A DNA stretch of 40,155 nucleotides from CAZFER01 sp964517495 (GCA_964517495.1 CAZFER010000058.1:1-40155), one strand, 5' to 3'. Shown: positions 8,417 to 17,358, counted from the first letter of the stretch. The notes: generated from the sequence alone by a model not told the origin. Program-made: numbers and translations.

Positions 8417-9538
8417 TTAATATAAGCTCCACTCACTGATACCAGTTTCTACAGGAACAACAACCCGGAAATTGTCAAAAAACACCAGCAAGCCCTCATT
8501 GGCTTCATGATTATTCGTCGAGAACCAGATGGTTAACGAACCATCCTGATTCTGTATGGATTCAGCATGAGGTCCCATATCCACTGTCCAGGTAATGGTC
8601 GACCAAGCATCAACCGCATTTTGATAAGAGGCTTCTGCCAGCTGATCCCAACCACCACTATCAGTTTGGATAATCAATGCGCTTTGTGGACCCCATTCAG
8701 GCGGCGTTTCATTTACCCGCGCATCAAGCCAAATTTCTCGCACTTCATCCCAGCGGTTAAAATCATCTTGCGCATTAGCGGTATGGACATTGGTAGCCCA
8801 TCCAGAGGTCAATGGAAGAGTCATGTAATTACTACCTTCAGATGGGGTTACTTCTCCCTCACCAGGTAAAACAGGCTGAACACTTTCATCTTCTGTCGTC
8901 CAACCCGCCGTAAGGCCAGTATCCGGATCGGTTTCATTGAATCCATAAACCAACGTGGATTCCACTTCTGGCGTTCCAGCTGGACGCTCGAAATAAATAT
9001 TATCGACATAAAGTGAGCCATTTTGATCTGCCGTGCGAGGATTGATAAATCCTCCAATTGCCACGACTTCTTCCAACATACTTGAAGAAAGTGAACTGAT
9101 ATTCCAAACAAATTCAACCCACTCACCGGCTGTATCCGTGGATTGAAAACCCAGGTTGACATTTCCACTGTTAGCCGTCACCAGTTCAGCACGGATTTCA
9201 TAACCATTATCGGGATCAGGAACTGAGCCGGGAATATAATAAACCCACATATGCAGTTCCGTCTTTCCGGAGGCATCAACAGCTTCAAAATCCAATTGAG
9301 CCCACTGCCATGTTCCACTGGAATTATCATACACTACATAAAGGGCCGCATCACCATCCTGTGCCTCAACACCTTCCTCAAAGACAGGCGATTCGACAAA
9401 CGAATCGGTGATTGATCCGCCAGAATACTGGCCGGTCAGATCTTCAAAACTGGTCACGTCAACACGTTCTGCCTCTTGAGCCTGTACCATACTTCCAACA
9501 ATGAGACCTACCATAATTGCTAAAATACTTCTTCTCAT
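8417..9538 (-). CDS. Exported two-domain jelly-roll-like protein with W-x-x-Y tail
   Basis: The start is the ATG whose codon ends at 9538: it is preceded by AGGAGG at proper spacing and opens a clean Sec signal (MRRSILAIMVGLIVGSMVQAQ). The upstream in-frame ATG at 9592 lacks this. The mature protein, about 350 residues, has two beta-rich domains. The first (about 25-190) begins with VDVTSFEDLTGQYS and ends with YVDNIYFERP. The second (about 195-360) begins LVYGFNETDP and ends VFFDNFRVVVP. The F-E/F-N opening and D-N-[IF]-x-[FV] closing strands are typical of carbohydrate-binding-module-like jelly rolls. No catalytic motif is visible. The chain ends GISEWSLY. The likely role is glycan binding at the cell surface, which is inference. 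Confidence 0.8.
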   Translation of the reverse strand: MRRSILAIMVGLIVGSMVQAQEAERVDVTSFEDLTGQYSGGSITDSFVESPVFEEGVEAQDGDAALYVVYDNSSGTWQWAQLDFEAVDASGKTELHMWVYYIPGSVPDPDNGYEIRAELVTANSGNVNLGFQSTDTAGEWVEFVWNISSLSSSMLEEVVAIGGFINPRTADQNGSLYVDNIYFERPAGTPEVESTLVYGFNETDPDTGLTAGWTTEDESVQPVLPGEGEVTPSEGSNYMTLPLTSGWATNVHTANAQDDFNRWDEVREIWLDARVNETPPEWGPQSALIIQTDSGGWDQLAEASYQNAVDAWSTITWTVDMGPHAESIQNQDGSLTIWFSTNNHEANEGLLVFFDNFRVVVPVETGISEWSLY

Positions 9539-9679
9539 AAAACCTCCTGTAAATAAAAATCGCGGGAAACACAACTCCCTCCTAAATAGCATAAAACTAA
9601 CATCGGCAAAATGCCAGTGTTATCAATAAAATAATACGTAAAATAAAATTCATTCGGTCATTGCATGGAATATATAAGA

Positions 9680-10420
9680 TTAACTTTTCAAAAACCGCAA
9701 AAAATCTCTCAATCCAGGCTCAAAATAGATAGGATATTCGGTGGGATTATTTAAAGGAGTAGGCTCATCGATGATGGTGGGCTTCTCATAAATCTGCATC
9801 AATCCTTCGACCGACAACTCAGCCATTTCCAACAAAATTGAAACAATTGAAAAATCGGTCAGGCGGGAGGATTCAGCATGCAATTGCTTAACCAACCCCC
9901 CTCCATCGACCACATTGGTTACTCGATGAATACTCACCCCCAATTTTTCAGGCTGACCATTCACCACCGGCCAGAACCAACAAAAACGGCCACGGTAATC
10001 AGGCATAATACCGGTATGAACATTGATTATTCTTAAACCACTGTTTAGCCAACCCTTTCCAAGAATGGAGGTTCCCAAAACCACCACCAACGCAGGCTGA
10101 AACTGAAGAGCATATTCCAATGCTTTATGTTGATTAATTCGAGATACCGTTAAATCTGGTAGAAAATCGTCTTCAACATTCAACCTCTCGGCTAAACCGC
10201 GTTTAACCCTGTGATCGTAAAAAAGAATATAAAACAAGTAAAAAAGAAGTTTATCGAACTTCTTGCTTATTGAATCGTTCTTGCGATTAAAAGTTCGCTT
10301 CAAGGTCTGCCAGGGGGATTGATTTTCACAAATGAAACACGCGGGCAAAAAATCATTCTTAACCCGTGTAAGAATATACTGATTCACAATCCCGGGCGAA
10401 TATAAAAAAACCGTTCTCAT
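9680..10420 (-). CDS. Formyltransferase-fold protein (Formyl_trans_N family), probable amino-sugar formyltransferase
   Basis: The 246-residue product has the central and C-terminal part of the formyltransferase fold. LVVVLGTSILGKGWL is followed by INVHTGIMPDYRGRFCWFW, where the Asn and His match the N-x-H residues of the catalytic Asn-His-Asp set. GVSIHRVTNVVDGG then supplies the Asp. These proteins transfer formyl from N10-formyltetrahydrofolate to an amino group. It lacks the C-terminal domain of methionyl-tRNA formyltransferase, and the neighbours (deacetylase, FemAB-like) favour a sugar substrate. It is the third gene of the operon, starting 29 bases after the FemAB-like stop. The first 90 residues are divergent, with a hydrophobic LLFYLFYILFY stretch that may be a buried helix. 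The substrate is inferred. Confidence 0.75.
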   Translation of the reverse strand: MRTVFLYSPGIVNQYILTRVKNDFLPACFICENQSPWQTLKRTFNRKNDSISKKFDKLLFYLFYILFYDHRVKRGLAERLNVEDDFLPDLTVSRINQHKALEYALQFQPALVVVLGTSILGKGWLNSGLRIINVHTGIMPDYRGRFCWFWPVVNGQPEKLGVSIHRVTNVVDGGGLVKQLHAESSRLTDFSIVSILLEMAELSVEGLMQIYEKPTIIDEPTPLNNPTEYPIYFEPGLRDFLRFLKS

Positions 10421-10449
10421 TCACACATTCCCACAGAATACAAATTCAT

Positions 10450-11406
10450 TCACATCACCCCGCGAATCAAATAAGGCCCCACTCGGTTTGCCACAAACAA
10501 CGGCAATTTTTTCCACATTGTCGTTGCAAACTGCACGAACGAACTATGGAAATTGGGGACATCATTAACATCACGAATATAATAATTATAGAACAATTGG
10601 ACCGGTTCCGCCCCCCATGATTTTTTGTAGCGTACCGTGCCCTGATCCTTATGGCTGCGCCCCATATCAAACCACTCAAACCCCTCCCCGCAGGCATGTT
10701 TGATAATTTCCCAGTATAGAAAATTATTGGCTGAAAAACGGTTATATTGCTTCAGGGTTGCTGCATATGGATGATGAATGGTCTTGCCGATTTTCAACAT
10801 CAATGCCGCCGAAATCGCTTCCCTGCCCTGATAGATCACAATCAATTCTGCCTGTTCACCTAAATGGTGTAAAATGTTTTGATAAAAACGCCTTGCATGC
10901 GTCGGGGTGCCCAAATCCCTCCATGCCCTGGAGATCACACCATAAAAGTCATCCAATAATTCCTGCCAGCCAAACCGGGCTTCAAAATCGTATTTCTGTG
11001 ACTTGCGGGTTTGATTTCGAGTCTTTTGGTTCAGTTTTTCCTGCCAAATTGCCTCTACCCCATCCTTTAAATCCAGAACAAACGTATAAAAATCCTTATC
11101 CACCACAAATCCATCGATATGTTCAAACAAATTATCTCGCGTTTTGATCAAGAGATAATTCGATCCAACCTGATCAAACGTTTGCCTTATAAACTCTACA
11201 CATTCGTCCAATACCTCATTTTCTTTATTAACCAATCCCCCATCGGTCAGATAAGGTGCAGTAGAAACAGCAGGTTTTCCAATAAACGAACCAGTCTCAA
11301 ACAATACCAATCGAGAGTCATTCTTTTCAAAACGATGTTCGTTTAAACGGTATGTATCAATACACACACGGCTCCAGGCTTCTTGATTTCCCGGAAGTTC
11401 AATCAT
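10450..11406 (-). CDS. FemAB-like GNAT acyltransferase (XrtA/PEP-CTERM-associated type)
   Basis: The 318-residue product has the double-GNAT architecture of FemAB-related proteins found in extracellular polysaccharide clusters. Family marks are KTRNQTRKSQKY (about 125-136), the RDLGTPTHARRFYQNIL segment (about 160-176; compare F-G-T-P-x-H-S-x-x-F in the exosortase-associated family), and FDMGRSHKDQGTVRYKKSWG (about 238-257). It is cytoplasmic, with no signal. Relatives transfer an acyl or aminoacyl group to an amine of a cell-wall or lipid-linked sugar precursor; the donor cannot be read from the sequence. Its ATG overlaps the end of the deacetylase gene by 8 bases, so the two are translationally coupled and probably act on the same substrate. 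Confidence 0.8.
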   Translation of the reverse strand: MIELPGNQEAWSRVCIDTYRLNEHRFEKNDSRLVLFETGSFIGKPAVSTAPYLTDGGLVNKENEVLDECVEFIRQTFDQVGSNYLLIKTRDNLFEHIDGFVVDKDFYTFVLDLKDGVEAIWQEKLNQKTRNQTRKSQKYDFEARFGWQELLDDFYGVISRAWRDLGTPTHARRFYQNILHHLGEQAELIVIYQGREAISAALMLKIGKTIHHPYAATLKQYNRFSANNFLYWEIIKHACGEGFEWFDMGRSHKDQGTVRYKKSWGAEPVQLFYNYYIRDVNDVPNFHSSFVQFATTMWKKLPLFVANRVGPYLIRGVM

Positions 11407-12277
11407 AAATCACTCTCCCAAGATGGTATGCCGTTTCCAATTCCATCGTCCGTTCAGGAGACAACAATTGATCACGCTCCCTATCGTCATCGAATTGCAC
11501 GTCAGCGTCAATATCTGGATGGCCAGGATGCAGCATAACCTCAACAGTATCAAATCCTCGTGGTATACGCGCATGTTCAATATGAAAACGCTGAATACGG
11601 CAGCTATTCAAAATACTGTAAAAATAAGTATTTGAGCGTACTCGATAACAATAACCAAAATATCTCAATAAACAATATTTGATCAATCCCCCATTAGTCA
11701 GACATTGAGGCATCGCCGTGCGCCATGAATGAACCAACGATTCATTAATAATCCGAATCCGGGAGATTTTAAATTCACTTTTAAGTTTCATCGCCACTGA
11801 AAATAGCGCAGGAATGGTATGTATATGCCGATGGCTATCCACATGGGATACATCAAGTCCCTGCTTGAGCACAAAATCAATCTGGTTTCTCCATTCCAAT
11901 TCAACCTGCTGTTTGACTTTTTGCCGATTTTTCCCCCAAAGCAACCGCATGAGTTCAGTAAATCCATACTTAAATCGCCCTTCTCCATCGACTAATAAAG
12001 ATACCTCCTCCGGTCGGCTAATAGGCTGCCCGTAACATAAATTCAGATGAACACCAACATGAAGTTTACCTTTTCGCTCTTTCCCGATCTCGATGGCTTG
12101 TTCAATAAATTCGCCATTGCAAAGAATGCTGGTGTGAGTCACCCCCCCTTCCTCATTGGCTTCCTGCACCGCCTGATTCACTCCTGGACTGATACCAAAG
12201 TCATCCGCATTTACGATCCATTTTAAAGTTGATTTATTTGTTTCATATTCTGTAAGTGTAGTCATCTCACTAGCCAT
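11399..12277 (-). CDS. YdjC/ChbG-family carbohydrate deacetylase
   Basis: The 292-residue product fits the family. The metal-binding signature WIVNADDFGISPGVNQAV is at about residues 20-37. HVGVHLNL is at about 72-79, SHVDSHRHIHTIP (the second metal histidines) at about 129-141, and LHPGHPD near 262. These enzymes remove the N-acetyl group from amino sugars (chito-oligosaccharides in ChbG, hopanoid glucosamine in HpnK) in the cytoplasm. It is the first gene of the deacetylase/FemAB-like/formyltransferase operon, separated by a terminator from cysI upstream. The logical reaction is freeing a sugar amine that the next two enzymes re-acylate. The start is the first ATG; a second in-frame ATG four codons later is an alternative. 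Confidence 0.88.
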   Translation of the reverse strand: MASEMTTLTEYETNKSTLKWIVNADDFGISPGVNQAVQEANEEGGVTHTSILCNGEFIEQAIEIGKERKGKLHVGVHLNLCYGQPISRPEEVSLLVDGEGRFKYGFTELMRLLWGKNRQKVKQQVELEWRNQIDFVLKQGLDVSHVDSHRHIHTIPALFSVAMKLKSEFKISRIRIINESLVHSWRTAMPQCLTNGGLIKYCLLRYFGYCYRVRSNTYFYSILNSCRIQRFHIEHARIPRGFDTVEVMLHPGHPDIDADVQFDDDRERDQLLSPERTMELETAYHLGRVIYD

Positions 12278-12301
12278 AAATGCATTCCGCTCGAATAAAT
12301 G

Positions 12302-12332
12302 AAACCCTCGCAGGCCAAACCAGCGAGGGTTA
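12302..12332 (-). terminator. Hairpin terminator downstream of cysI
   Basis: The arms AACCCTCGC and GCGAGGGTT (9 bp, 11-base loop) lie between cysI and the deacetylase gene, both on the minus strand. Read on the minus strand the stem is followed by a short T-rich tract. It separates the two transcription units. Confidence 0.65.
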
Positions 12333-12358
12333 GTATCACATCTCTATTTAATACGAAT

Positions 12359-14071
12359 CTATTGCCGTTCGGAAGGTTCCTTATGAAATTGTTCAGGTTG
12401 CGCCTCTCCATTTCCGTTCAACTTTGTTCGCCCCCAATAATCAGTAAATGATTCTCTCTCAAGCCGATTCTCAACATATGTTTCCAGATACGAACGGACC
12501 AATGAGGGTATATCATCAATATTCACCACTTTCTTTTCCATGGCAGCCATCCGTTCACCTGTATGTGAACCGCCTACATAAAATACATATTTACCAGGTG
12601 ACTTCCCAACAAATGCCAGGTCAGCATTATAGGGTCTGGCACATCCATTGGGGCAGCCAGTCATACGAATCAGAATCTGATCCTTGTCCAATCCCAATTC
12701 ATGCAAAATATCATCCACTTTATCCATCACACCCGAAAAAACTCGCTCACTTTCCGCTAATCCTAATCCACAAGTGGGCAGCGAAACACACGCCATGCTT
12801 GTTTTTCGCGCTTCCGTCAAAGTCTCCGGTTTGGGAATGTTATGTTTGCTCAATATATCATCCACCTCATCCTTCATTGAAGGATCAATATCATGGATGA
12901 TGAAATTGCAATTAGGTGTCAAGCGAATCGGAAATCCAAACCGTTTCGTCACTTCACGCAAACCACTTCGGTATTGAACTTCCTCCTCATCCTTGATTCG
13001 TCCATCTGGAATCCAAATTCCACGAAAAAGTTGTCCATCTCCTTGCTCATGCCAACCAAGCATATCATGTACTGTTTCCCACTTAATTGGCTTAACCTCT
13101 GATGTTTTAACACCTTGTTTCATCCTTTCCAGGGTTTGCTGCCGCATCCAATCGATGCCACGTTCATCAACAAGATATTTCATCCGTGCCCGCTTGCGAT
13201 TTTCTCGATTTCCATAATCACGCTGGATGGATAGAATGGCATGCATGGCATCCATCAAATCTGGTCGTGGAACAAAAAACAACGGCCTGGCTAAACGTGG
13301 ATAAGTCTCTTGTTTATTGTGGGACATCCCAAATCCCCCACCAACAAACACGCTGTAACCTTCCAACGTTCCATTTTCGACATGAGGGACCAAACCCACA
13401 TCATGAGAAAGTACATCCACGTCATTGCGAGGAGGAACACCAATACCAATTTTATACTTACGGGGCATATAGCAATCTTTATAAACCGGCTCGACTTCCT
13501 CATCAGGCCCCAATTCCACCTTTTCACCGTCAAGCCAAATCTCCGTATAGGCGCTGGTCTTGGGGCTAAATGCATCCACCAGATCATTGGCCAAAACCGG
13601 GATATCATCATGCGCGGGTGTTCTTAAGGGATTGGGGGTAGCCACCACATTACGCATTACATCACCACATGCACCCAATGTGGTTAAACCCGATTCATTT
13701 ATTTCTCTAATACATGACTTTAAGTCATCCTTCAAAACATTATGAAATTGAATACCTTGTCTTGATGTAATCCTTAAAGTCCCATTACCAAATCGATCAG
13801 CATTCTCATCTAATATCAGGTATTGGTCAGCTGTCACACGTCCCGCAGGAATTTTGCAGCGCACCATCATAATATAGGCACGCTCCATCTTCGCCTTGCG
13901 GCGCTCAACTCTCAAATCCCGGTCATCCTGCTGATATGTGCCATGAAATTTCAATAACTGAAAATTCTCTTCATCAAAATAAGAAACATCCGATTCCAAC
14001 TGTTCTCGAATGGTTCCTCTTAAATAATTACTGTTCTTTTTAATAGCTTCTAACTTTGAGCCCTTTGACAT
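12359..14071 (-). CDS. cysI: Assimilatory sulfite reductase hemoprotein subunit
   Basis: The 570-residue product has the length of E. coli CysI. It reduces sulfite to sulfide by six electrons using a coupled siroheme and [4Fe-4S] cluster. Two ferredoxin-like half domains (about 60-135 and 350-425) alternate with the nitrite/sulfite reductase domains. The cluster cysteines are in MACVSLPTCGLGLAESER (C-x5-C, about residues 430-447) and TGCPNGCARPYNADL (C-x3-C, about 477-491). Siroheme-binding basic residues lie in TSRQGIQFHN and KYKIGIG. A GTGGAG box lies upstream of the ATG. No flavoprotein cysJ or other cys gene is adjacent, so the electron donor is not evident (NADPH via CysJ, or ferredoxin). 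Sulfur released by the sulfatase elsewhere in the window is sulfate, so a metabolic link is only possible. Confidence 0.95.
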   Translation of the reverse strand: MSKGSKLEAIKKNSNYLRGTIREQLESDVSYFDEENFQLLKFHGTYQQDDRDLRVERRKAKMERAYIMMVRCKIPAGRVTADQYLILDENADRFGNGTLRITSRQGIQFHNVLKDDLKSCIREINESGLTTLGACGDVMRNVVATPNPLRTPAHDDIPVLANDLVDAFSPKTSAYTEIWLDGEKVELGPDEEVEPVYKDCYMPRKYKIGIGVPPRNDVDVLSHDVGLVPHVENGTLEGYSVFVGGGFGMSHNKQETYPRLARPLFFVPRPDLMDAMHAILSIQRDYGNRENRKRARMKYLVDERGIDWMRQQTLERMKQGVKTSEVKPIKWETVHDMLGWHEQGDGQLFRGIWIPDGRIKDEEEVQYRSGLREVTKRFGFPIRLTPNCNFIIHDIDPSMKDEVDDILSKHNIPKPETLTEARKTSMACVSLPTCGLGLAESERVFSGVMDKVDDILHELGLDKDQILIRMTGCPNGCARPYNADLAFVGKSPGKYVFYVGGSHTGERMAAMEKKVVNIDDIPSLVRSYLETYVENRLERESFTDYWGRTKLNGNGEAQPEQFHKEPSERQ

Positions 14072-14245
14072 CGCTTAAACTCCACTTTAAATTAAGGTCT
14101 ATAATATTATTAAATTTATTAAACAATAACAAATTGAAAAAACTCATCTTACATTAAAATACTTAATTAGAAATCTATATCAAAAAAATTGTCTACCTAA
14201 ATTATATACATTTTTAAATCAATGAAAATGGGAGAAAGAAAAAAC

Positions 14246-14271
14246 AAGGCGGGAATATTCCATCCCGCCTT
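14246..14271 (-). terminator. Rho-independent terminator of the Gfo/Idh/MocA gene
   Basis: The 9-bp arms AAGGCGGGA and TCCCGCCTT with an 8-base loop are followed, on the minus strand, by a T-rich run (TTGTTTTTTC). It lies about 40 bases past the stop codon of the oxidoreductase gene. Confidence 0.85.
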
Positions 14272-14311
14272 TAATTGGTATTCAGTTATTTGAAGAAAGA
14301 TCGACTTACGA

Positions 14312-15658
14312 TTAAATCGTGTATGGTTCACGTTTTGGCCGATCCAACATATCATTGGCTTCATTATCATTAATGAACAATTCTTTCTCCGCATCCCAAT
14401 ACAACTTGCGACCATCCAAGTGCCCACAAATATTGGCAATATGACAAACAGAAACAGAGCGATGTCCAATCTCTGCATCCGTGATAGGCAATTCACGTGA
14501 ACGCATACAATCGACCCAATTTTGTATGTGATTATCACTCTTATAAAGACGGATATCACTTGATGTCAATGGTTCTTCCAAAATACTTTTGGGATCAGAT
14601 TCAATATGGCCGCGATTGACCTTGATCTTCCCTTTTGGACCAATAAACGTCACGCCACCACCCTTGCTGTGAAAATGAACCGTGACATCGTTTGGATATT
14701 GGAAATTGAAGTCATAGGATGTAAAGGTGTTATAAAATCCAGGTTTGGTCTCTGCGGTACCTTCCACACTCAGTGGTCCGGAACCATCCATACCAAGCCC
14801 CCATTGGGTGATATCCAAGTGGTGTGCACCCCAGTCAGTCACCATACCACCCGAATACTCAAAAAACCATCGGAAGGTTACATGACAACGCAATGGGTTA
14901 TAAGGCACCAAGGGAGCCTGTCCCAGCCATTTTTCCCAGTTTAAGCCTGGGGGAACTGGCTCATCCGGCTTCCCATCCGTTTGGGGTGCTCCGCCTATCC
15001 CCACTTCAACACGCTCAATTTTACCCAAACGGCCATTGCGAACATATTCGCAAGCCTTGCGGAATTCCCCGGCTGAACGCTGCTGACTACCGGTTTGGAA
15101 TATTCGGCCATTGGCGCGCGCCGTACGTACAATCTGCCGCCCTTCATTAATCGTCAATGAAAGCGGTTTTTCACCATAAACGTCTTTCCCTGCCTCCATC
15201 GCGTCGATATACAACTTGGCATGCCAATGATCCGGCACTGCAATCATTACCGCATCAATATCCTTACGTTCGAACATTCGTTCATATTCCAAATAAGGAT
15301 CAGCAGCATGCTGCGGCAAGGGACCTCGCTTCATTCCACTGCCCCGGCCCACAATCCATTCACGATCGACGGTGGATAAATCATCCAGTTTCTGTAAAGC
15401 TCCCAGCATGAACGGCATATCCAAATCACAAAGCGCTGCAATTCGCAAATTCTTGTTTCGATAAGCGCCATTAAACAAATCCATCCCACGCCATCCCAAA
15501 CCCACAATACCAACGGTAATGCTATCACTGGGTGCATCCTGTCCCATAACATAATTGGGAACAAAACTCGGGGCTGCCGCACCGGCTCCCAAAAACATAG
15601 CGGATTTACCTGCCGTTTTCATAAAATCACGGCGATTTCGTTGCTTATTACCAGACAT
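14312..15658 (-). CDS. Tat-exported Gfo/Idh/MocA family oxidoreductase
   Basis: The 448-residue product begins with a twin-arginine signal (RNRRDFMKTAGKSAMFLGAG, cleavage near residue 38). The Rossmann domain follows, with VGIVGLGWRGMDLF as the dinucleotide loop and GKDVYGEKPLSLT as the E-K-P motif. DWGAHHLDITQWG supplies the catalytic His/Asp region. The end resembles the Bacteroidetes-type C-terminal extension. Relatives oxidise or reduce sugars or inositols with tightly bound NAD(P); Tat export allows folding with cofactor first, as in Zymomonas glucose-fructose oxidoreductase. Substrate is unknown. It is divergent from a Tat-signal DegT aminotransferase gene across about 230 bases, suggesting shared control. 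Confidence 0.9.
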   Translation of the reverse strand: MSGNKQRNRRDFMKTAGKSAMFLGAGAAAPSFVPNYVMGQDAPSDSITVGIVGLGWRGMDLFNGAYRNKNLRIAALCDLDMPFMLGALQKLDDLSTVDREWIVGRGSGMKRGPLPQHAADPYLEYERMFERKDIDAVMIAVPDHWHAKLYIDAMEAGKDVYGEKPLSLTINEGRQIVRTARANGRIFQTGSQQRSAGEFRKACEYVRNGRLGKIERVEVGIGGAPQTDGKPDEPVPPGLNWEKWLGQAPLVPYNPLRCHVTFRWFFEYSGGMVTDWGAHHLDITQWGLGMDGSGPLSVEGTAETKPGFYNTFTSYDFNFQYPNDVTVHFHSKGGGVTFIGPKGKIKVNRGHIESDPKSILEEPLTSSDIRLYKSDNHIQNWVDCMRSRELPITDAEIGHRSVSVCHIANICGHLDGRKLYWDAEKELFINDNEANDMLDRPKREPYTI

Positions 15659-15891
15659 ATATCCTGATCCTTTCTCATCAAGATGATTAGATAGTTGAAA
15701 ATTTTATCATAACGAATTTGACAGCTAAAATATACCCATGCTTATTCAATGAACTTAGAAATTGCTTCCTCCCAAATATAAATATCATTCCCCTTTAATT
15801 GCCTTTTCTTTTACCCAAAGTTATGCTAGAAACAATTTATAAAAGATTGATACAGGATAGGCCATCCACGCCAATCATATTTGGGAGAAAA

Positions 15892-17247
15892 ATGATGAAC
15901 AAGAAAGACATGAAACGTCGAAATTTCCTGCAAACCGCCACCACCGGTACCCTCACTGCTGGGCTAGCTGGACCAACTATCATCTCTGCCGCTGCCTCGG
16001 AAAGGAAAAACAAACTGGCTGCATTGGGAGGCGAAAAAATATGTCATGCTAAAACTCCTTCCTGGCCAAAAGTAATGGAAGGTGACGAAGAGGCCTGGCT
16101 TGATGTTCTGCATAAAAAAGGGTGGTGTCGACTGAATGGTAATATGGTGGAAACCTTCGAGAAACAATATGCTGAACTGACCGGCACCAAGGATTGTATT
16201 GCCACCTCATGCGGTACAACAGCACTCTATACCTCACTCAATGCCCTGGATATCGGGCCGGGTGATGAAGTATTGGTTCCACCCTATACCTTTGTGGCCA
16301 CCATCAACGTGGTTTTGCTTCAGCATGCTCTGCCGATCTATGTCGACACCGATCGAAACACTTTCCAAATGGATCCGCGAAAAATTGAAGAACACATCAC
16401 TGACCGCACCAAAGCCATTATTCCCGTTCATATCGGAGGCCATGTCTGCGACATGGATGCCATCAATGCCATCGCAAAAAAACACAATCTAAAAGTCATC
16501 GAAGACGCTTGCCAGGCACATTTAGCGGAATGGAAAGGTAAAAAGGTTGGATCAGTAGGTGATTGTGGCTGCTTCAGTTTTCAGGTCACCAAAAACCTGA
16601 GCAGTGGTGAGGGAGGCGCCATTATCTCCGATAATATCCCCTTTATGGATCGTTGTTATTCCTTTCACTCAAACGGCCGTGAACGAACCAACAAATATGG
16701 TTTTGGTTATGTCCGTAATGGCATCAACGCCCGCATGACTGAGTTTCAAGGAACGCTGCTTTTAAGAGGCTTAACCCGCCTGGAGCAACAATCCCAAACA
16801 CGTGAACAAAACGCCGCTCATTTGACCAAACAACTCAACGAAATCCCCGGTATTCATCCCGCCAGATTCTATGATGGTGTCACCCGCTGTGCCTATCATC
16901 TTTACATGTTCCGCTATGATCCCGATGAATTCGCCGGCGCTCCCCGCGACAAATTCATCAAAGCCATGCACGCCGAAGGCGCCCCCGGTTGGACGGGATA
17001 CAGCCCTTTGAACAAACAATCCTTCATGGAAAACACTTTACGCTCACGCGCATTCGAAAATGTCTTTTCCAAAGAACGGATCGATCGCTATTTTAAAGAA
17101 AATAACTGCCCTGAAAACGATAAACTATGCTCAGAAGCCGTATGGTTTGGCCAACGCACCCTGCTAGCCACCAAAGAAGACATGGATCAAATCGCGGCAG
17201 CGATTCGAAAAATCCAAAAAAATGCGGATCAACTGACAAAAATCTAA
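15892..17247 (+). CDS. Tat-exported DegT/DnrJ/EryC1/StrS-type PLP aminotransferase
   Basis: The start is placed at the ATG at 15892 (a second ATG follows immediately) because GGGAGA at 15883-15888 precedes it and a Tat signal then begins at once (MKRRNFLQTATTGTLTAG). The frame extends 31 codons upstream without a ribosome site. The 451-residue product has the sugar aminotransferase fold. CIATSCGTTALYTSLNAL is the PLP phosphate region (about 100-117), VIEDACQAHLAEWKGK holds the Asp that contacts the pyridine nitrogen, and FSFQVTKNLSSGEGGAI holds the Schiff-base Lys. SFHSNGRERTNKYGFGYVR and NARMTEFQG are also typical. Key residues look intact. Cytoplasmic homologues aminate nucleotide-linked keto sugars; this one is directed outside, so its substrate and amino donor are unclear. 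Confidence 0.88.
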   Translation: MMNKKDMKRRNFLQTATTGTLTAGLAGPTIISAAASERKNKLAALGGEKICHAKTPSWPKVMEGDEEAWLDVLHKKGWCRLNGNMVETFEKQYAELTGTKDCIATSCGTTALYTSLNALDIGPGDEVLVPPYTFVATINVVLLQHALPIYVDTDRNTFQMDPRKIEEHITDRTKAIIPVHIGGHVCDMDAINAIAKKHNLKVIEDACQAHLAEWKGKKVGSVGDCGCFSFQVTKNLSSGEGGAIISDNIPFMDRCYSFHSNGRERTNKYGFGYVRNGINARMTEFQGTLLLRGLTRLEQQSQTREQNAAHLTKQLNEIPGIHPARFYDGVTRCAYHLYMFRYDPDEFAGAPRDKFIKAMHAEGAPGWTGYSPLNKQSFMENTLRSRAFENVFSKERIDRYFKENNCPENDKLCSEAVWFGQRTLLATKEDMDQIAAAIRKIQKNADQLTKI

Positions 17248-17269
17248 AAACAGTTCACTAAAACGAACG

Positions 17270-17294
17270 AAGGGCGGCCAATTTGGCCGCCCTT
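17270..17294. terminator. Bidirectional terminator
   Basis: An 11-bp GC-rich stem (AAGGGCGGCCA paired with TGGCCGCCCTT, 3-base loop) lies between the convergent DegT and glutamate-synthase-like genes. T-rich sequence follows on the plus side. Confidence 0.85.
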
Positions 17295-17358
17295 TATTCA
17301 TGAATAAAACACTTTCCCTCTCGCGAATACTATATATCAGTCCGCGATTTCATCAACA

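Noticed and set aside
10450..12277. PEP-CTERM/exosortase locus
   Set aside because: Only the FemAB-like protein resembles that system; no exosortase or PEP-CTERM tail with a membrane helix is present in the window.
13291..13611. Open frames overlapping cysI, carB and the sulfatase in other frames
   Set aside because: They overlap well-supported conserved genes and show no domain or ribosome site of their own.
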